Translations under genes and position numbers: made by a program
Notes under the pieces: model-generated
The model's input: only the letters and a program-made list of their open reading frames with translations
What the model was told of the DNA's origin: nothing
Database searches by the model: none
Shown: positions 30,892-41,003 of the stretch, piece by piece
How the letters are laid out: every line of letters starts with the position of its first letter
Numbering within the stretch: the stretch's first letter is position 1
Assembly: GCF_007971385.1 (NCBI RefSeq)
Contig: NZ_CP042434.1
Coordinates: 434,001-498,000 of the forward strand
Origin: Arachidicoccus ginsenosidivorans
GTDB taxonomy: Bacteria > Bacteroidota > Bacteroidia > Chitinophagales > Chitinophagaceae
DNA: 64,000 nucleotides
Reading direction: 5' to 3'

Positions 30892-31353
30892 AATAGGTTT
30901 TTTATAGGTTTAACGAAATCATAAGAAACGCCAATTGTAAAAACTCAAGAACCATCAAGGTCTTAATCTGGTCACAATGAATGCCGCTCTTTGCGTAATA
31001 TCTTTAAACAAGAATCGCTAAAATCACAAAAAAACAAGGCCGTTCGCTACTACAGAAAAGAAATTCCATGATTTACAAAGCCAACTACTTAAAAGTTCAT
31101 GGAAATTGCTAAACAGGCTTGCTTTGTCCACTTCCCTTATTTCTACTCTAATATGATTCCAAAAATAAATAGCAATTCATAATCAACATGTTACAATCTT
31201 CTTTAACAGAATCTGAGAAATTTACACCTAAAATCTTGTAACCATTCTCCAACATTTCGTGTAAGCCACACCACAGCTTACCACTGCCCAGACCACCGAC
31301 CTCAATAGGTTAAGTAAGTTAAGCATTAAACCATACTGTAAAAGCAAGGGAAA

Positions 31354-31467
31354 ATGGTGCAATTAATTGAAGACGAATATTTAACAAAGGCAAAATCAAA
31401 CAGCTATCCAAATAGCATTGGCTTACACCATAACGAACTAAAAAAGTATAAGAACAACAGAAAATAG
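31354..31467 (+). CDS. Candidate 37-residue peptide
   Basis: A short open frame begins ATG after AAGGGAAA, a fair ribosome-binding sequence for this phylum, and encodes a polar, Lys/Asn-rich peptide (ending KKYKNNRK). An in-frame stop lies 12 bases upstream of the ATG, so it is not a piece of a longer frame. I recognise no homologue. Apart from this frame I see nothing in the gap 30892-31518, which is AT-rich and should hold promoters for the flanking genes. This could be chance. Confidence 0.2.
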   Translation: MVQLIEDEYLTKAKSNSYPNSIGLHHNELKKYKNNRK

Positions 31468-31518
31468 TTCACTGATTTTCATAAAAGACCTGCAAAGTAA
31501 AACTTGCCACCAGACACA

Positions 31519-31733
31519 CTAAAGACCCGGTCTTTTAGCAGCAACGGCCGCATAAATCGGATCTCCTTTGTCCTGCCAGGCGCCCGTATCAGCTGGTGTA
31601 TCTATTTTTGTCGGGGCTCTTTTCTTTCGAGCGGCCTTTGCCCTTTTTTAGAACCAAGATCCGAAGCATTTTTCCCGTCACTGCTTTTTCGTGAAGCGAC
31701 CTTCCCGGCCGGCTTATTAAGTCTTTTCATCAT
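31519..31733 (-). CDS. Small lysine/alanine-rich basic protein (frameshifted as sequenced)
   Basis: From ATG pairs at 31733/31730 the frame reads MMKRLNKPAGKVASRKSSDG and soon ends. One extra A in the A6 run at 31644-31649 turns it into GSKKRAKAARKKRAPTKID followed by TPADTGAWQDKGDPIYAAV and ends KRPGL at 31519, giving 71 residues exactly in frame. The middle resembles histone-H1-like or ribosome/DNA-binding tails; the end is a conserved-looking tryptophan segment. The plus-strand frame on the opposite side (31504-31815) is its shadow. A TGG-N8-TTGC sequence (31789-31803) lies upstream. Function unknown. Confidence 0.5.
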
Positions 31734-31815
31734 CTGTCGTTTAAAATATTACCGGTTCCATCAAAACAGGCACAGAACTATAAATCCGGCAAATTATATT
31801 CCAAAATATGGCTAG

Positions 31816-32532
31816 CTACAACTCAAGTTTACTTTTAAAGTCCTTTAAAAGTTTATCTAATTTTTCTGTAGCAGTATGTAACATTTGACCCATTTGCTGA
31901 AGCTCTTCATTTTCATCCGTTAGCAAAATTCCACCAATCATTGAAACAGAGGTCAATGGCGTCCTGAAATCATGTCGAAATTTCTTTAATAAAATGCTAT
32001 TTTGGTATAGCAAATAATATAACCGATTAAATTCCAGCAATTGCTGCATACAATTATTCAAAACAGCTAATGTCTCATCTTCCACTGCTTGCGCTACATG
32101 TTCAGCCGCTGATATGCTCAATATAAATATTTCTTCTTCCTCCTTTGTTGCTTTCATGGAAATATCATGGGAAATTCCTGCATCTACAGCAGTCTGGGAC
32201 ATTTGTCCCAAATAAAGCATTCTAATTTGAACAGCTATCTCACAGGGCGCTTCTGGCTTCAAAACGACCTCATAAGCGGTTTCAGTTTCATTTTTAAAAC
32301 AATTTTCAAGATTTATTTTGAGCGCATTAATCTGCGATGAGCTCATTAAACAAGCAGCAGCATCCGACAATAGCATAATGGCAGGACCTTCCGATACTAC
32401 ACTTTTTTTCCAGACAAGTATTTCCTTATCTTTCCAGATCATCCTTAATTGACTGCAAACGCGTTCAACCAAAACCAAATTAGTCGGCATTTGGTCAAAA
32501 TGAGTGGATTGGAGGTTATTAATTCTGGGCAT
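31816..32532 (-). CDS. Orphan HisKA-domain protein without an ATPase domain
   Basis: This 238-residue protein ends with a histidine-kinase dimerisation helix pair: FRHDFRTPLTSVSMIGGILL carries the H box and the second helix reads MLHTATEKLDKLLKDFK. No N, G1 or G2 boxes follow; the frame ends ten residues later at SKLEL, so it cannot bind ATP by itself. The first 170 residues resemble a PAS- or GAF-like sensor but I cannot name it. It is the last gene of the four-gene regulatory operon, 20 bases after the small response regulator. It may act as a phosphotransfer or competing dimer partner. Confidence 0.7.
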   Translation of the reverse strand: MPRINNLQSTHFDQMPTNLVLVERVCSQLRMIWKDKEILVWKKSVVSEGPAIMLLSDAAACLMSSSQINALKINLENCFKNETETAYEVVLKPEAPCEIAVQIRMLYLGQMSQTAVDAGISHDISMKATKEEEEIFILSISAAEHVAQAVEDETLAVLNNCMQQLLEFNRLYYLLYQNSILLKKFRHDFRTPLTSVSMIGGILLTDENEELQQMGQMLHTATEKLDKLLKDFKSKLEL

Positions 32533-32552
32533 ATTGGGTTAACTGGTGGGCA

Positions 32553-32915
32553 CTAATTCACTAGCAAATTCTCTACAGTTCTTTTGAAATTCATTAAATC
32601 AAAAGGTTTTCTAAGAAACCCATCAGCGCCAATATCATCGCTGATTTGTTCAATTTCTGCATTTGCAGAAAATAAAATCACCGCAATATGATCGTTTTGT
32701 TTATCTTCTTTCACCAGCTCAATGGCCCTTTTGCCGCCGATTTCCGGTATCCACAGATCCATCAGAATCAAATCCGGTTGAAAGGTGTGCACATCAGTGA
32801 GAATATTCTCACATCTGCTAAAAGTCTTGACCGTTCTGCCAGGTTCAGTAAGAATGATCTTACATAATTCCAGTAAATCACGGTCATCTTCGTAAATCAA
32901 AATGCATTGTTCCAT
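32553..32915 (-). CDS. Single-domain response regulator
   Basis: This 120-residue CheY-like receiver has no output domain. The acidic pair is in LIYEDDRDLL, the phosphoacceptor Asp in LILMDLWIPE (about residue 53), the Ser/Thr in VILFSAN and the Lys in GFLRKPFDL. The LWIPE loop after the phospho-Asp is a common receiver variant. It starts 4 bases after the restored stop of the large histidine kinase and precedes the orphan HisKA protein, so it probably relays phosphate between them. Confidence 0.9.
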   Translation of the reverse strand: MEQCILIYEDDRDLLELCKIILTEPGRTVKTFSRCENILTDVHTFQPDLILMDLWIPEIGGKRAIELVKEDKQNDHIAVILFSANAEIEQISDDIGADGFLRKPFDLMNFKRTVENLLVN

Positions 32916-32919
32916 AATA

Positions 32920-35900
32920 TCACAATTTAGCTAAAGGCAAGGAAAAATAAAATGTACTACCAACCCCATAGGTGCTCTCTACCCATAATTTTCCACCGTG
33001 CCTTTTTATAATTTCATAAGTGATATAAAGACCAATACCTAACCCTTGAAATTTAATGGCATCCTGTTGATTAACCCTATAATAACGCTCAAAATCTTCT
33101 CTAATTGGTCCTTATAAATACCTATACCCTTATCCGAAATACTAACAACAACTTCCGCCTTTTTTTGCTTGATATCAACAACTATATCTTTATTGTGAGG
33201 AGAATACTTAACTGCATTGGATAATAAATTAATTAGGACCTGGGTCAGTCTTTCTTTATCACCCAACAACTGTTTTGACACATTTCCCTTCTTGGTAATT
33301 TTGTAGCCAGGTGACACATAATGAATACTTTCAATTGCATTATCTACCAAGGCATTAAAATCCAGTTCTTTGATGCAATAGGGTAATTTTCCATGCTGAA
33401 TTTTGCTAACGTCCAACAGTTCAGCAATTAGCTGTGTTAGCCGAGTCATAGAATTGAGCGCCTTAGTCGCATATAACTTATTTGCACCATCTTTTTCTGC
33501 AAGACTCTGCTCAATGAGCTGAATATATGCGATAGCGGTAGTCAAAGGCGTCTTCATTTCATGACTAGCGATGCTTAAAAATTCATCCTTTTTCTGCTCA
33601 CTAATCTTTTGCTCATGTATGTCAGTTGCTGTTCCCACCCACATAGTAATCTGCCCTCCATAAAATATTGGTATTGCCCTATTCAAATGCCATCTATATT
33701 TCCCATCTTTTTTCAAGTAACGGTTCTCGATCTCAAATGGCCCTCCGTTTTCCAGCGCTTTTTTAAATGCCCTAAGTGTCACGTTATAATCATCTGGATG
33801 AATAATAGACTTCCATCCACCCCATTTTTGTTCATCAAAATTTACGCCAGTATACCGATACCATTTCTGATTATAAAACGATACGGTACCATCCTCTTTA
33901 TTGGTCCAGGTCATTACTGGCAAGGCTTCCAATATGCGCATCAAATTAGATTCATTTTCACGAATTTGTGACTGCGCTGCTATTAAATCCGTAATATCGT
34001 AAACAAAAACCATAAGACCTTCCGGTTCCCCACCATCATCTCCGAATATTTGACAAGTGATATTCACGTATTTACGCAATAATTTCCCATCAGGGCCTTT
34101 TAACAAAATGGGTATCTCCTTCCCCACATATGGGGATTTAGTCTGATAAACCCTATCAAATATTTTAAGGTATTTTACATCCAGCTCACTCAATACGTCA
34201 GCCAGACGCCTTCCAATGAGTTCTCTTTGCCCAATCAATTGAACAAGCGCCGGATTGGCAAATTCAAAAATCATCTCACGCCCCTTTAAGAAACAAATTG
34301 CAGCAGGTGTCTGGATAAAAAAATCATAATAGGTTTGTCTTTCTTTTGCAAGAATCTGATTACGTTCATTCAATTTCCTGTCAGTCAGGTCATCTATCGC
34401 CAACAAATACAAAGGTTCTGCAGCCTGATCAATGGGATGGATATTAAAACAAATATCTCTCAGCCCCAATGTGGGAAATACAAAATTCACTTCAAGATCA
34501 ATGGCACTCACTTCTTTTTGTTGCACCTTTTTTAAAGAGACCTTTAGCCCGGGGATATTCCAGGCCTTTTGCTGTATTTCAAAAACCGATTTACCCAAAA
34601 CTTCGGATTGAAGGCAATTAAAATGTTTTAGAAAGGCTGCATTTACTGATTTTACTTTAAACTTATCATTTAAGATTAAGAAACTTTCATGCAGCGTGTC
34701 GATAATCGACTCGGTTAATTTCCGATGTTCACTTAACTGCTCATTTCTTTCCGATAGTTCCATATTAACCGATAAGAGCTCCTCATTAGCACTTTGCAAT
34801 TCTTCTGCACTGGTCTCCAATTCCTCATTGAGACTCTGCAATTCTTCACTATCACTTAGCAGCTCCTCATTAGCGCTTTGCAATTCTTCTGCAATGGCTT
34901 CCTGGTCCTCACTAATTATGTGCATATCCTCCCTGAGCCTGGCCAGCTCCTTTTCCAATTGAATAATCCGCTTGGTCTTTTCATCTACCTGATCCCCTTT
35001 TGCATCCAAGGCTAAAGATTGCCGGCTTTCCATAAATAGGATCAAATAATAAGGTTCAATGGTATTAAGTAAAGGTAAGACCTCTATTGTTACCAATTTT
35101 CCGCCGCCTAATGGAATATCTTGTTTGATAAAAGACTGATGGCTCTTTTTTACTTTATGCAGCGCACTACGCAATTCAAAGGCCAGTCCCTCAAGTACCA
35201 TTTTTAATACATTAAGACTTGCCTTACCAGGTGAAGGCTGCAAATATCTTGAAGTAGCACCCCGGAATTGTACAATGTCAAAATGATCGTTGACAATGAG
35301 CGCAGGGGGTGTAAATTTTGTCAATAGTACATGGTCTGCATTGCGCTGAAAATCCTCATTTCTGCCCAAATGAGCAGCATTATGCGATTTACTCCTCAAA
35401 TGCGGCACATGTGTTCTTGTAGAAAGGGAAGGTCTTTGTTCCGGAACTTTTTTTCTGGAGTAGACCTTATTTTTTTTATCATATACAAAAAACAAATCAG
35501 CAGCATTAATAATTGTTTCTGATCTACCCAGAAGCAAAAAGCCTTGTTCTGCCAGCGCATAATGAAATATGGTAAATGCCTTTTGTTGCAAAAAGTTATT
35601 CATATAAATCAAAACATTTCTACAACTGATAATATCCATTCTGGCAAATGGAGGGTCTTTCAAAAAATTATGAACAGCAAATATGCATAGATTTCTGATT
35701 TTCTTTTCAATCGTATACTTGCCTTCTGACTCTACAAAAAAAGTATCCAGTCTTTGATTGGAAATACCCTTGAGTTCTTTTTTCTCATATTGCCCTGCTT
35801 TTGCCTTGGCAATGGCTTTTTCAGAAATATCGGTGGCAAATATCTGGATTTTATAATGATCTATATCCTCCCCTATATATTCAAATAGTGAAATTGCCAT

Positions 35901-36896
35901 GGAATATACTTCCTGCCCAGTAGAACAGCCTACAATCCAAATTCTTAAGGGTTGATCAACTGATTTTTTCTCAAGCACATAAGGATATATAGAGCTCCTT
36001 AAAAAATCAAACGTATTAGGGTCTCTAAAAAACTCGGTCACAGGAATAAGCATATCCTGAAAAAGCAAATCCTGTTCTTCTTTGTTTTCCTTCAAAAAAT
36101 GTAAGTACTGACTCACATTCTCTTGTTTTAAGTGACTCATACGTCGAATAATACGGCGACGCACTGTGGATTGCTTATAAAAAGTAAAATCGACATCCTT
36201 TCTGAATAAAAGCACACTATAGATCTGTTCAAACAAATTCTCTTCCAACAAATTTTCCAGACTATGCTTACCAGTACTATCAGCCAAGGCGTTCTTTATC
36301 TGCATCAACTGACTAAACATCTGCTCTGGAGCCAGCACTAAATCAACCACTTCAGCCTGGATAGCACTTTCCGGCATTCTGGGAAATTGAGCAGATTCAA
36401 GATCCTGGGCAATACTGAGCCCCCCTTGTGATTTAATAGCGTGTAATCCCTGAGTTCCATCCTCATCCTTTCCTGATAATATAATCCCTATAGCTTGTTC
36501 TCTGTGGACCTCTGCCAGTGAAGTAAAAAATACATCAATCGCCCGATTTTGCCTGGTATAAGTAGGACGTTTTCCCAGTTTCAGCACGCCATCAGTGGCG
36601 ATCAGTAATTTATCCGAAGGAATAATATAAACATTATCAGGTTGCACCTTTACATTATCTTCAACTGGCTGGACAGGTATCTTACTAAACTTTTGCAGTA
36701 TTTCAGGCAGAATGCTTTCATGCTGCGGTTGCAGATGCTGCACCAAAATAAAAGCCATTCCTGAATCAGGTTCAATAGAGGAAACAATTTTTTTAAATGC
36801 ATCGAGTCCCCCAGCCGATGCGCCAATGCCTACGACAAGAAATTTATTCTCCGATAACATTTTAGGAGGGGGATTTTGCGGATCAAAAGGTGCCAA
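32920..36896 (-). CDS. CheB-CheR-PAS hybrid histidine kinase (frameshifted near the 3' end)
   Basis: A very large cytoplasmic sensor. It contains a CheB methylesterase domain (catalytic Ser in GIGASAGGLDAF, His in VQHLQPQHES, Asp in GKDEDGT) with no CheB receiver. A CheR methyltransferase follows (NPNTF-type RDPNTF, GCSTGQEVYS, SCRNVLIYMNN). Then come a coiled coil with repeated EELQSANEELLS units (about residues 650-720), three PAS domains (about 730-1040), HisKA (SIASHEMKTPL) and HATPase. As written it ends at NFKG (33039). One more T in the T4 run at 33091-33094 yields KIFERYYRVNQQDAI, the G2 box GLGIGLYI and a stop at 32920, 1325 residues. Sits between two regulators in one operon. Confidence 0.9.
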
Positions 36897-36982
36897 AATT
36901 TATGTTCAATTAATGCTTTAACAAATAGGATGCCTGCCCAAGTAAGGAATGTCAGACTTTAAAAATTCTATTTATCTGATTT

Positions 36983-38329
36983 TTAAAGATCTATTTCTTT
37001 TAATTTATTATACAGGGTTTTACGATCAATCTTTAAAATGGAAGCGGCCTTTGTCTTGTTATAATTCACCTTTTCCAGGACACGTAATATTTCGTTTTTC
37101 TGGGCTTCAAGAATGACATTTTTAAGTTCTGCCGGCTGGCTTGCGGAGGATGTTTCCGAAAAAGAAGTAATTTCAAGCGGAAGGCTATCAATTTCTATTT
37201 CCGCTCCATCTTTACTCAACAAGCAAGCCCTTTTAATCACATTTTGTAATTCACGAATATTACCAGGCCAGCTATATTGATGAAAGAGTTTTTTCACCGC
37301 CGGGCTTAGGCCAATAATATGTTTATCCAATTGAGATTCTGCCTGCCTGATAAAATAAGCTACCAGTTGGGGCATATCTTCCATGCGCTCAGTCAATCGA
37401 GGTACTTCGAGTTTAAATTCATTAAGTCTATGATAGAGATCTTCTCTGAAGGTCTTTTGACGCACTTTCTCGTACAAATCTTCATTGGAAGCAGTAATTA
37501 CCCGTACATCCACCTCTTTTTCTTTTACTTCACCAATACATCGAACAGATTTTTCCTGTAAGGTGCGTAATAAATACATCTGTACTTCATAGCTCAGATT
37601 GCCAATTTCATCCAAAAATATTGTACCGCCATCAGCCATTTCAAAGGCGCCCTTTTTATCCTGCATGGCTCCCGTAAAAGCGCCCTTTAAGTGGCCGAAT
37701 AGTTCGCTGGCAGCCAGCTCTTTGGATAAGCTTCCACAATCAATAGCAATAAAATTACGATCTTTTCTATGACTCTGGTCATGGAGTAATCTAGCTAGTG
37801 CTTCTTTACCCGTTCCTGTTTCACCATGGATAATCACGCTGTAATCAGTTGGGGCAACAAGCGCTACATGTTCAAATAGTCGTTTAGAGGCGGCGCTGCA
37901 ACCTTTTACATAACGTTGCTCGCTGGAAGGTGCTTTAACTTTAGCGGCAATCTTATCCTTATTTGGTTTTTTCTGAGATAATGCCTCTTCAATAGTGGCT
38001 AAAATAATGTCGGGATAGAGTGGCTTGGTCAAAAAATGATAAGCACCTTCTTTTACTAAATCCACAGCAGTCTGGATATTACCATAACCACTGATAAAGA
38101 TGACGATGGACTGCGGATATAATTGGTTTATTTTTGATAGCACCTCAAGGCCTTTAATATCTCCCAGATTATAATCACAAAGGATCAGATCAAATACATC
38201 CTTTTTTAAAATCTGAAATGCCTGTTTGCCGGATAATGCAGTAGCTACTTCGTAACCACTTTTTTGCAAAAACTTACTTAATATCTTACAGATTGAAATA
38301 TCGTCATCAATAATTAAAATTTTTTTCAT
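36983..38329 (-). CDS. Sigma-54-dependent response regulator (NtrC/AtoC type)
   Basis: This 448-residue activator has a receiver domain (phospho-Asp in LILCDYNLGD, Lys in HFLTKPLYP), a central AAA+ domain with Walker A GETGTGKEAL and the sigma-54 contact loop GAFTGA, Walker B GTIFLDEIG, and a C-terminal Fis-type helix-turn-helix (NKTKAASILKIDRKTLYNKL). It drives transcription from -24/-12 promoters in response to phosphorylation, most likely by the adjacent large histidine kinase, whose gene follows 86 bases downstream. TGG-N8-TTG sequences upstream of nearby genes are possible targets. Confidence 0.94.
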   Translation of the reverse strand: MKKILIIDDDISICKILSKFLQKSGYEVATALSGKQAFQILKKDVFDLILCDYNLGDIKGLEVLSKINQLYPQSIVIFISGYGNIQTAVDLVKEGAYHFLTKPLYPDIILATIEEALSQKKPNKDKIAAKVKAPSSEQRYVKGCSAASKRLFEHVALVAPTDYSVIIHGETGTGKEALARLLHDQSHRKDRNFIAIDCGSLSKELAASELFGHLKGAFTGAMQDKKGAFEMADGGTIFLDEIGNLSYEVQMYLLRTLQEKSVRCIGEVKEKEVDVRVITASNEDLYEKVRQKTFREDLYHRLNEFKLEVPRLTERMEDMPQLVAYFIRQAESQLDKHIIGLSPAVKKLFHQYSWPGNIRELQNVIKRACLLSKDGAEIEIDSLPLEITSFSETSSASQPAELKNVILEAQKNEILRVLEKVNYNKTKAASILKIDRKTLYNKLKEIDL

Positions 38330-38543
38330 GTTTCACTAGGTATAGGATTATAACAAATATAATCCAATTGCCCGAAAAACCGAAACAATAACAAGTTCCT
38401 GCTGTGATTCATTATTAAAAAACAGCGTTTTAACAAAAAAAACTCGGGCGTATCCTTTTTTCATCCATATCCCTTCAGATACTTCAGATATGCTATAATG
38501 TATGGCATTTGTCAACAGGTAACACCCAAAATTAAATATTAGC

Positions 38544-40597
38544 CTAAAAACGGCCCATTAAAGATTTGGCGTTCTGGATGACATTTTCTGCTGTAAATCC
38601 AAATTCTTCCATTAACACATTCCCTGGCGCGGAGGAGCCAAAATGATTAAGTCCAATCACAATCCCCTCATCACAAACATACTTAGCCCATCCAATAGGA
38701 GAACCTGCCTCCACCGCAATCCTTTTATGCAGGTCCGCAGGGAGTACTTTTTCCTTATATGCCTGGTCTTGCAGATCAAAAAGTTCCCAACTGGGAAAAC
38801 TAACAACCCGCGCCCATATGCCCATTTGAAATAAATCGGTTTGTGCTTCCAATAATAAATGCACTTCACTGCCCGATCCCATCAAAATGAGTTCAGGCTT
38901 ATGTTCAGTCGGTGGATCGTTGAGAATATAGGCTCCTTTTTGCAAATGGCAGGCGTGTGTAAAGTAATTCTGGTCTAATATAGGGATTTCCTGGCGCGTC
39001 AAAATCAAGGCAACCGGTCCACCTTTATGCGTCATTGCCACCTTCCAGGCCTGGACTGCTTCGTTGGCATCTGCCGGCCGGATCACGACCAGATTAGGGA
39101 CGGATCTAAGCCCAATGAGTTGTTCCACAGGTTGATGTGTTGTCCCATCCTCTCCCAGTCCAATACTGTCATGAGTAAAAACATAAATCGGTTTTATTTT
39201 CATGATGGCTGCCAGCCGCATTGGAGGACGCATATAATCTGAAAATATGAGAAAAGTTGCCCCAAAAGCCGTAAAACCCTTCGTCAGGGTGATCCCGTTC
39301 AAAATGGCGCCCATCGCATGTTCTCTGATGCCAAAATGGAGATTCCTGCCACCAGGGTCTTGCTTACTAAATGACCCAAGACCTTTTATTAAAGTATCAG
39401 TGGAGGGAGCCAGATCGGCTGCGCCTCCAACCAGTAATGGAAAATAGGGCGCAATTGCCTCCAGTGCCTTCCCGGCTGCCTTTCTGGTAGCCATTCCCTT
39501 TTCATCTGGTTCAAACTCAGGTAAATCAATATCCCAATCGCCCGGAAATTCATCTTTTGCTGCATTTTCGTAGGTTTCAGCCAGCTCGGAAAAATGCTGA
39601 CAATAATTTTTCCACAAGGCTTCCCATTTTTGTTGCTTTTCCATCCCTTCACCCCCACCTGACGATAATATTGCAAAACATCAGACGGGATCTCAAAACT
39701 TGTATCAGGATCAAAACCAAATCCTTCTTTTACTTTTCGAACCTCCGCTGTCCCTAATGGTGAACCATGGGCCGCGGCCGTACCTTCCTTATCTGGACTG
39801 CCGTAACCAATGACGGTGCGCACAATAATCAAAGAGGGACGTTTTTTTTCATCTTTGCCGGCTAATATAGCTGACTCGATGGCCTCCAGATCATTCCCGT
39901 CGTCGACCGTCTGTACATGCCACCCATAACTTCTGAACCTGGCCGCTACGTCCTCATTAAAAGCCAATTCAGTACTGCCCTCAATGGTTATATGATTATT
40001 ATCATAAACGTATACTAAACTTCCTAAACCCAGATGTCCAGCCAGTGAAGCAGCCTCAGAGCTAACACCCTCCATCAGGTCTCCATCACTACATATCGCG
40101 TAAATATTATAATTAAAAACGTCAAATCCGTCTTTATTAAACTTGGCTGCCAGCATTGCTCGGGCAATCCCCATTCCAACACCGTTAGCAAACCCCTGTC
40201 CAAGTGGGCCTGTGGTCACCTCGATGCCTGGCGTAAGTCCGTATTCAGGATGCCCCGGTGTAATGCTATGCAGTTGTCTAAATTCTTTAATATCATCCAT
40301 ATGCACTTCATAGCCTGTTAAAAACAAATAGGCATATTGTAACATACATGCATGACCACAGGAGAGAACAAAACGATCCCTGCCGGCCCAATGAGGATCT
40401 TTAGGGTTGTAATTCATAATTTTACTCCATAAAACATGCCCTATGGGTGCCAGCCCCATAGGTGTTCCAGGGTGTCCGGAATTCGCTTTTTGGACACTGT
40501 CAGCGGCAAGTACACGTACTGTATTTATAGCTAATTGTTCTATATTTTCCATTCCTGCATTAATTTTTATATTGATACTTTCATTGACTTTATTCAA
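38544..40597 (-). CDS. tkt: Transketolase (frameshifted as sequenced)
   Basis: This thiamine-diphosphate enzyme of the pentose-phosphate pathway transfers two-carbon units. Motifs are ANSGHPGTPMGLAPIGHVLW, the cofactor motif SDGDLMEGVSSEAASLAGHLGL, RFVLSCGHACMLQYAYL and the pyrimidine-domain FGIREHAMGAILNGI. The frame breaks near 39645-39656: one extra base in the G5 run (or the G3 run) gives RQVGGEGMEKQQKW and a single 684-residue protein, the normal length. The frame opens at 40597; the ATG at 40552 (MENIEQLAINTVRV) is the more usual start. The gap 40598-41003 holds divergent promoters and no gene. Confidence 0.93.
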
Positions 40598-40954
40598 AAA
40601 GGCTAAAAATTCTTTATCACCATCCCCTCACACTTACAACAAAGTATATGCCGCGCTTATTTTGTACTTACCTGCATGGTCCCGCCTTTTGTCGAAGCAT
40701 CCTTAAAATAACCAAGTTAAGTGTACCGACTGTGCCGAGCCATAGAAGTACCTAGACGCTAACACCCCAAAATTAGCACAAAGCGTTTGCTATTAAACTT
40801 TCTTCTAAAGCAATGCTTATTCAGCCCCATTCCATCTAAATTCACAAATTGTTCTAAAAATACCCCATCCTGATCTACAATCTAAAGTGGTATTTTTTGC
40901 GCAGGCAAGCACTTCTAAAACCATAACCGCATAGATTACCCAGATATTGGCAAA

Positions 40955-40970
40955 TGGTATAAGAATTGCA
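40955..40970 (+). promoter_or_regulatory. Sigma-54-like (-24/-12) promoter candidate of otsAB
   Basis: TGGTATAAGAATTGCA has the GG and GC dinucleotides 12 bases apart, with TTGCA at the -12 element. The -24 element is weak (TGGTAT instead of TGGCAC). It would start transcription about 20 bases before the otsAB ATG. Similar TGG-N8-TTG sequences precede small genes nearby. Confidence 0.35.
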
Positions 40971-41003
40971 CAATTGCTGATAGCTTCAACAATCAATTAA
41001 TTC

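Noticed and set aside
31504..31815. A 103-residue plus-strand frame opposite the small basic protein
   Set aside because: Its composition (Pro, Cys, Phe rich, no family pattern) is that of an antisense shadow; the minus-strand frame is the coding one once one base is restored.
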